A stretch of DNA of 64,000 nucleotides. Source: Actinostola sp. cb2023 (lineage: Eukaryota > Cnidaria > Anthozoa > Actiniaria > Actinostolidae). The notes below the pieces were generated by a model. That model saw only the letters and a program-made list of their open reading frames with translations, made no database searches and was not told the origin of the DNA. This document shows, one piece after another, positions 62,320-64,000 of this stretch. Where the stretch lies: assembly GCA_033675265.1 (NCBI GenBank), contig JAUJYZ010000802.1:172707-236706 (forward strand), written 5' to 3'. Each line of letters opens with the position of its first letter. Within the stretch, counting starts at the first letter, position 1. Position numbers and translations under genes: made by a program.

Positions 62320-62863
62320 GTTTTTTGCTAAAGCGGTACAAGAACAGCTTGTGCGAAGTCCACATGATTTGGCAGATTTACCCGCTTTGAATATCCAACG
62401 TGGACGAGAACACGGCATACCCGGCTACAACAAGTACCGAAAATTTGGACGCTTGAATGAAGCACCAACTTTTGATGATCTCAGAGGCGAAATGGACGAC
62501 GCCAAGATAAACAAGTTGAAGTTGGTCTACAAGCACGTGAATGACATCGACTTGTTCGTTGGTGGCATGTACGAAAAGGCTGTCAGCGGTGGAGTCCTGG
62601 GACCAACCTTCAGTGCCCTTCTTGCTGAGCAGTTTAGACGCCTGCGCGTTGGTGACCGGTTTTGGTACGAGAACCCGGGACAGTTCACACGCAGTCAACT
62701 ACGAGAAATCAGGAAAACGACGCTTGCGCGAGTCATTTGCGACAACAGTGATGGAATTATTAAAAATTCACAAGTATGTGATGAGGCGAAAATACTTTGT
62801 CTCATGTACAAGCAAGTACTTGAGGAGGGTCAACTTGAAGAAGTGGAAAAAACGTACGCATAG
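62320..62863 (+). CDS. secreted haem peroxidase, last exon
   Basis: Acceptor TTTTTTGCAG|G, in phase with exon 5. It encodes FFAKAVQEQLVRSPHDLADL, then PALNIQRGREHGIPGYNKYR, the diagnostic peroxidase 'LNIQRGRDHG' motif with Glu for Asp. TFDDLRGEM, VNDIDLFVGGMYEKAVSGGV, LGPTFSALLAEQFRRLRVGD and RFWYENPGQFTRSQLREIRK follow. A Cys often found after KYRKF is replaced by Gly. It ends at TAG after ~181 codons. The whole protein, roughly 730 residues, would be a secreted single-domain peroxidase of the peroxinectin/myeloperoxidase type; no peroxidasin-like Ig or LRR modules are seen. Confidence 0.85.
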
Positions 62864-62910
62864 CTACTATGTGAATTATTAAGAAACTGTTAAACTACTG
62901 CACTTATAAG

Positions 62911-63590
62911 TTTGCTAGGCCCCGTATACGGTTGCTAGTTCCCGTATAAGTTTCCTAGGTCTCGTATATGCATATGTATATTCAATGACTGTGTAACGCC
63001 TGCCTGACCACAACCAATAATCCTCATTAGTGAGGGATAGGTTGTATATTGGTAAAAGTAAAAGTATAAGTTTCCTATAGGCCCCGTATAAGTTTGCTAG
63101 TTCCCGTTTACTAGGTCCCGCATAAGTTTCCTAGGTCCCGTATAAGTTTCCTAGGTCCCGTATAAGATTCCTAGGTCCCGTATAAGATTCCTAGGTCCCG
63201 TATAAGTTTCCTAGGTCCCGTATAAGTTTGCTAGGTCCCGTATAAGTTTGCTAGTTCCCGTATAAGTTTGCTAGTTCCCGTATAAGTTTGCTAGTTCCCG
63301 TATAAGTTTGCTAGTTCCCGTATAAGTTTCCTAGGTCCCGTATAAGTTTCCTAGGTCCCGTATAAGTTTGCTAGGTCCCGTATAAGTTTGCTAGTTCCCG
63401 TATAAGTTTCCTAGGTCCCGTATAAGTTTGCTAGTTCCCGTATAAGTTTGCTAGTTCCCATAAAAGTTTGCTAGGTCCCGTATAAGTTTGCTAGTTCCCG
63501 TTTAAGTGTGCTAGGTTCCGTATAAGTTTGCTAGGTCCCGTATAAGTTTGCTAGGTCCCGTACAAGTTTGCTAGGTCCCGTATGTGGGTT
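62911..63590 (+). repeat. 20-bp minisatellite downstream of the peroxidase
   Basis: The unit is (C/G)CTAG(G/T)TCCCGTATAAGTTT. It is sparse at 62,911-62,975 and 63,061-63,118, then a near-continuous array of ~24 units runs from 63,119 to 63,585. Two main variants, CCTAGGTCCC and GCTAGTTCCC, alternate in blocks. It begins only ~50 bp after the peroxidase stop, so it probably lies in the 3' UTR or just beyond. Confidence 0.95.
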
Positions 63591-64000
63591 GTGGTAATTT
63601 AACGATTGTGGTGAAAAATACAGGCGCGATCTATACAGAGGTACTTACACAAAGATTGTAAACAACTAAATTCATTTGCACCAAATTGATAATAAAGAAA
63701 TGATTATCTCAGTTACTGACCCAAAACTGACTCTGCCCAACACTCACTCGCATACGAGCGTAGGTTGAGAACAAGTGGCTGACGTCATTAGTAATGGGCT
63801 TCCTGTGCTAGATGATCTACCTGTCAGATTCGGCTGGTATTCTTGGCTTGCAATCAATCCCTTGAGAATCAAGAGATAAAGACACGGCAGCCATGTTGGT
63901 TGAACAAACAATAGACACTAATGAGCAATCTTTTGTTGAAGTTCAACCAAGATGGCCGCCGTGACGTGTATTGCAAAACCAGCAATAGGGGGGGATCGTC
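63591..64000. other. terminal intergenic DNA
   Basis: No gene. At 63,791-63,803 ATGGGCTTCCTGTG is another copy of the short GGGCT-CCTGTG motif. An imperfect hairpin is formed by GGCAGCCATGTTGGTTGAAC (63,886-63,905) and GTTCAACCAAGATGGCCGCC (63,942-63,961). Confidence 0.5.

Noticed and set aside
63061..63585. Possible CRISPR-like array
   Set aside because: 20-bp head-to-tail units with no spacers; a minisatellite.

Overview
The window reads as metazoan nuclear DNA, most likely from an anthozoan cnidarian or a similar marine invertebrate. The evidence is spliced genes with GT/AG introns, a nuclear-type tRNA-Asp, abundant (TAA)n microsatellites, and a very dense load of eukaryotic mobile elements (Polinton/Maverick, BEL/Pao, MULE, pogo-like, piggyBac-like, foldback). 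Nothing bacterial is present. The species cannot be fixed from the sequence alone.

Layout. 1-2,246: T-rich DNA without a gene. 2,247-3,860: a tRNA-Asp(GTC), an intronless minus-strand ORF made of three ETS-like modules, a degenerate tRNA-Asp copy, and a short repeat. 3,677-8,073: a broken minus-strand MULE-type transposase gene carrying a small foldback insert and a pogo-like MITE. 8,618-13,372 and 36,096-37,387: a nest of dispersed repeats that end in a GC-rich hairpin. 13,378-36,090: a Polinton/Maverick with 403-bp terminal inverted repeats and a 5-bp target duplication. 37,390-48,877: mostly non-coding DNA with MITEs, foldbacks, minisatellites, a kinase fragment and a 0.9-kb hexanucleotide array. 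48,878-53,811: a spliced transposon-like gene with a SAP-like motif. 55,212-55,981: a TTAA-flanked MITE. 56,455-62,863: a secreted animal haem peroxidase gene in at least six exons, with a 1.07-kb foldback in an intron. 62,911-63,590: a 20-bp minisatellite.

The Polinton is the central object. It carries a double-jelly-roll major capsid protein, an A32/FtsK-like packaging ATPase, a retroviral-type integrase, a protein-primed family B DNA polymerase, a BRO-N / VRR-NUC nuclease pair, and a block of small membrane or coiled-coil proteins of unknown role. Together these suggest a virion-forming ancestor. The polymerase gene begins at the inner edge of the right TIR. A BEL/Pao retrotransposon with apparently identical 328-bp LTRs and a 5-bp ACACT duplication splits it into a far-right N-terminal piece and a main body 7.6 kb away. 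The two TIR-proximal genes share a leader peptide. Most starts abut a TATA-like AT motif.

Many coding breaks (Polinton polB, BRO/nuclease, BEL gag-pol, the 48.9-kb gene, peroxidase exon 3) are single small indels, several of them in homopolymers or dinucleotide runs. Some may be consensus errors rather than biological decay. Family assignments rest on motifs read by eye; no database search was possible.
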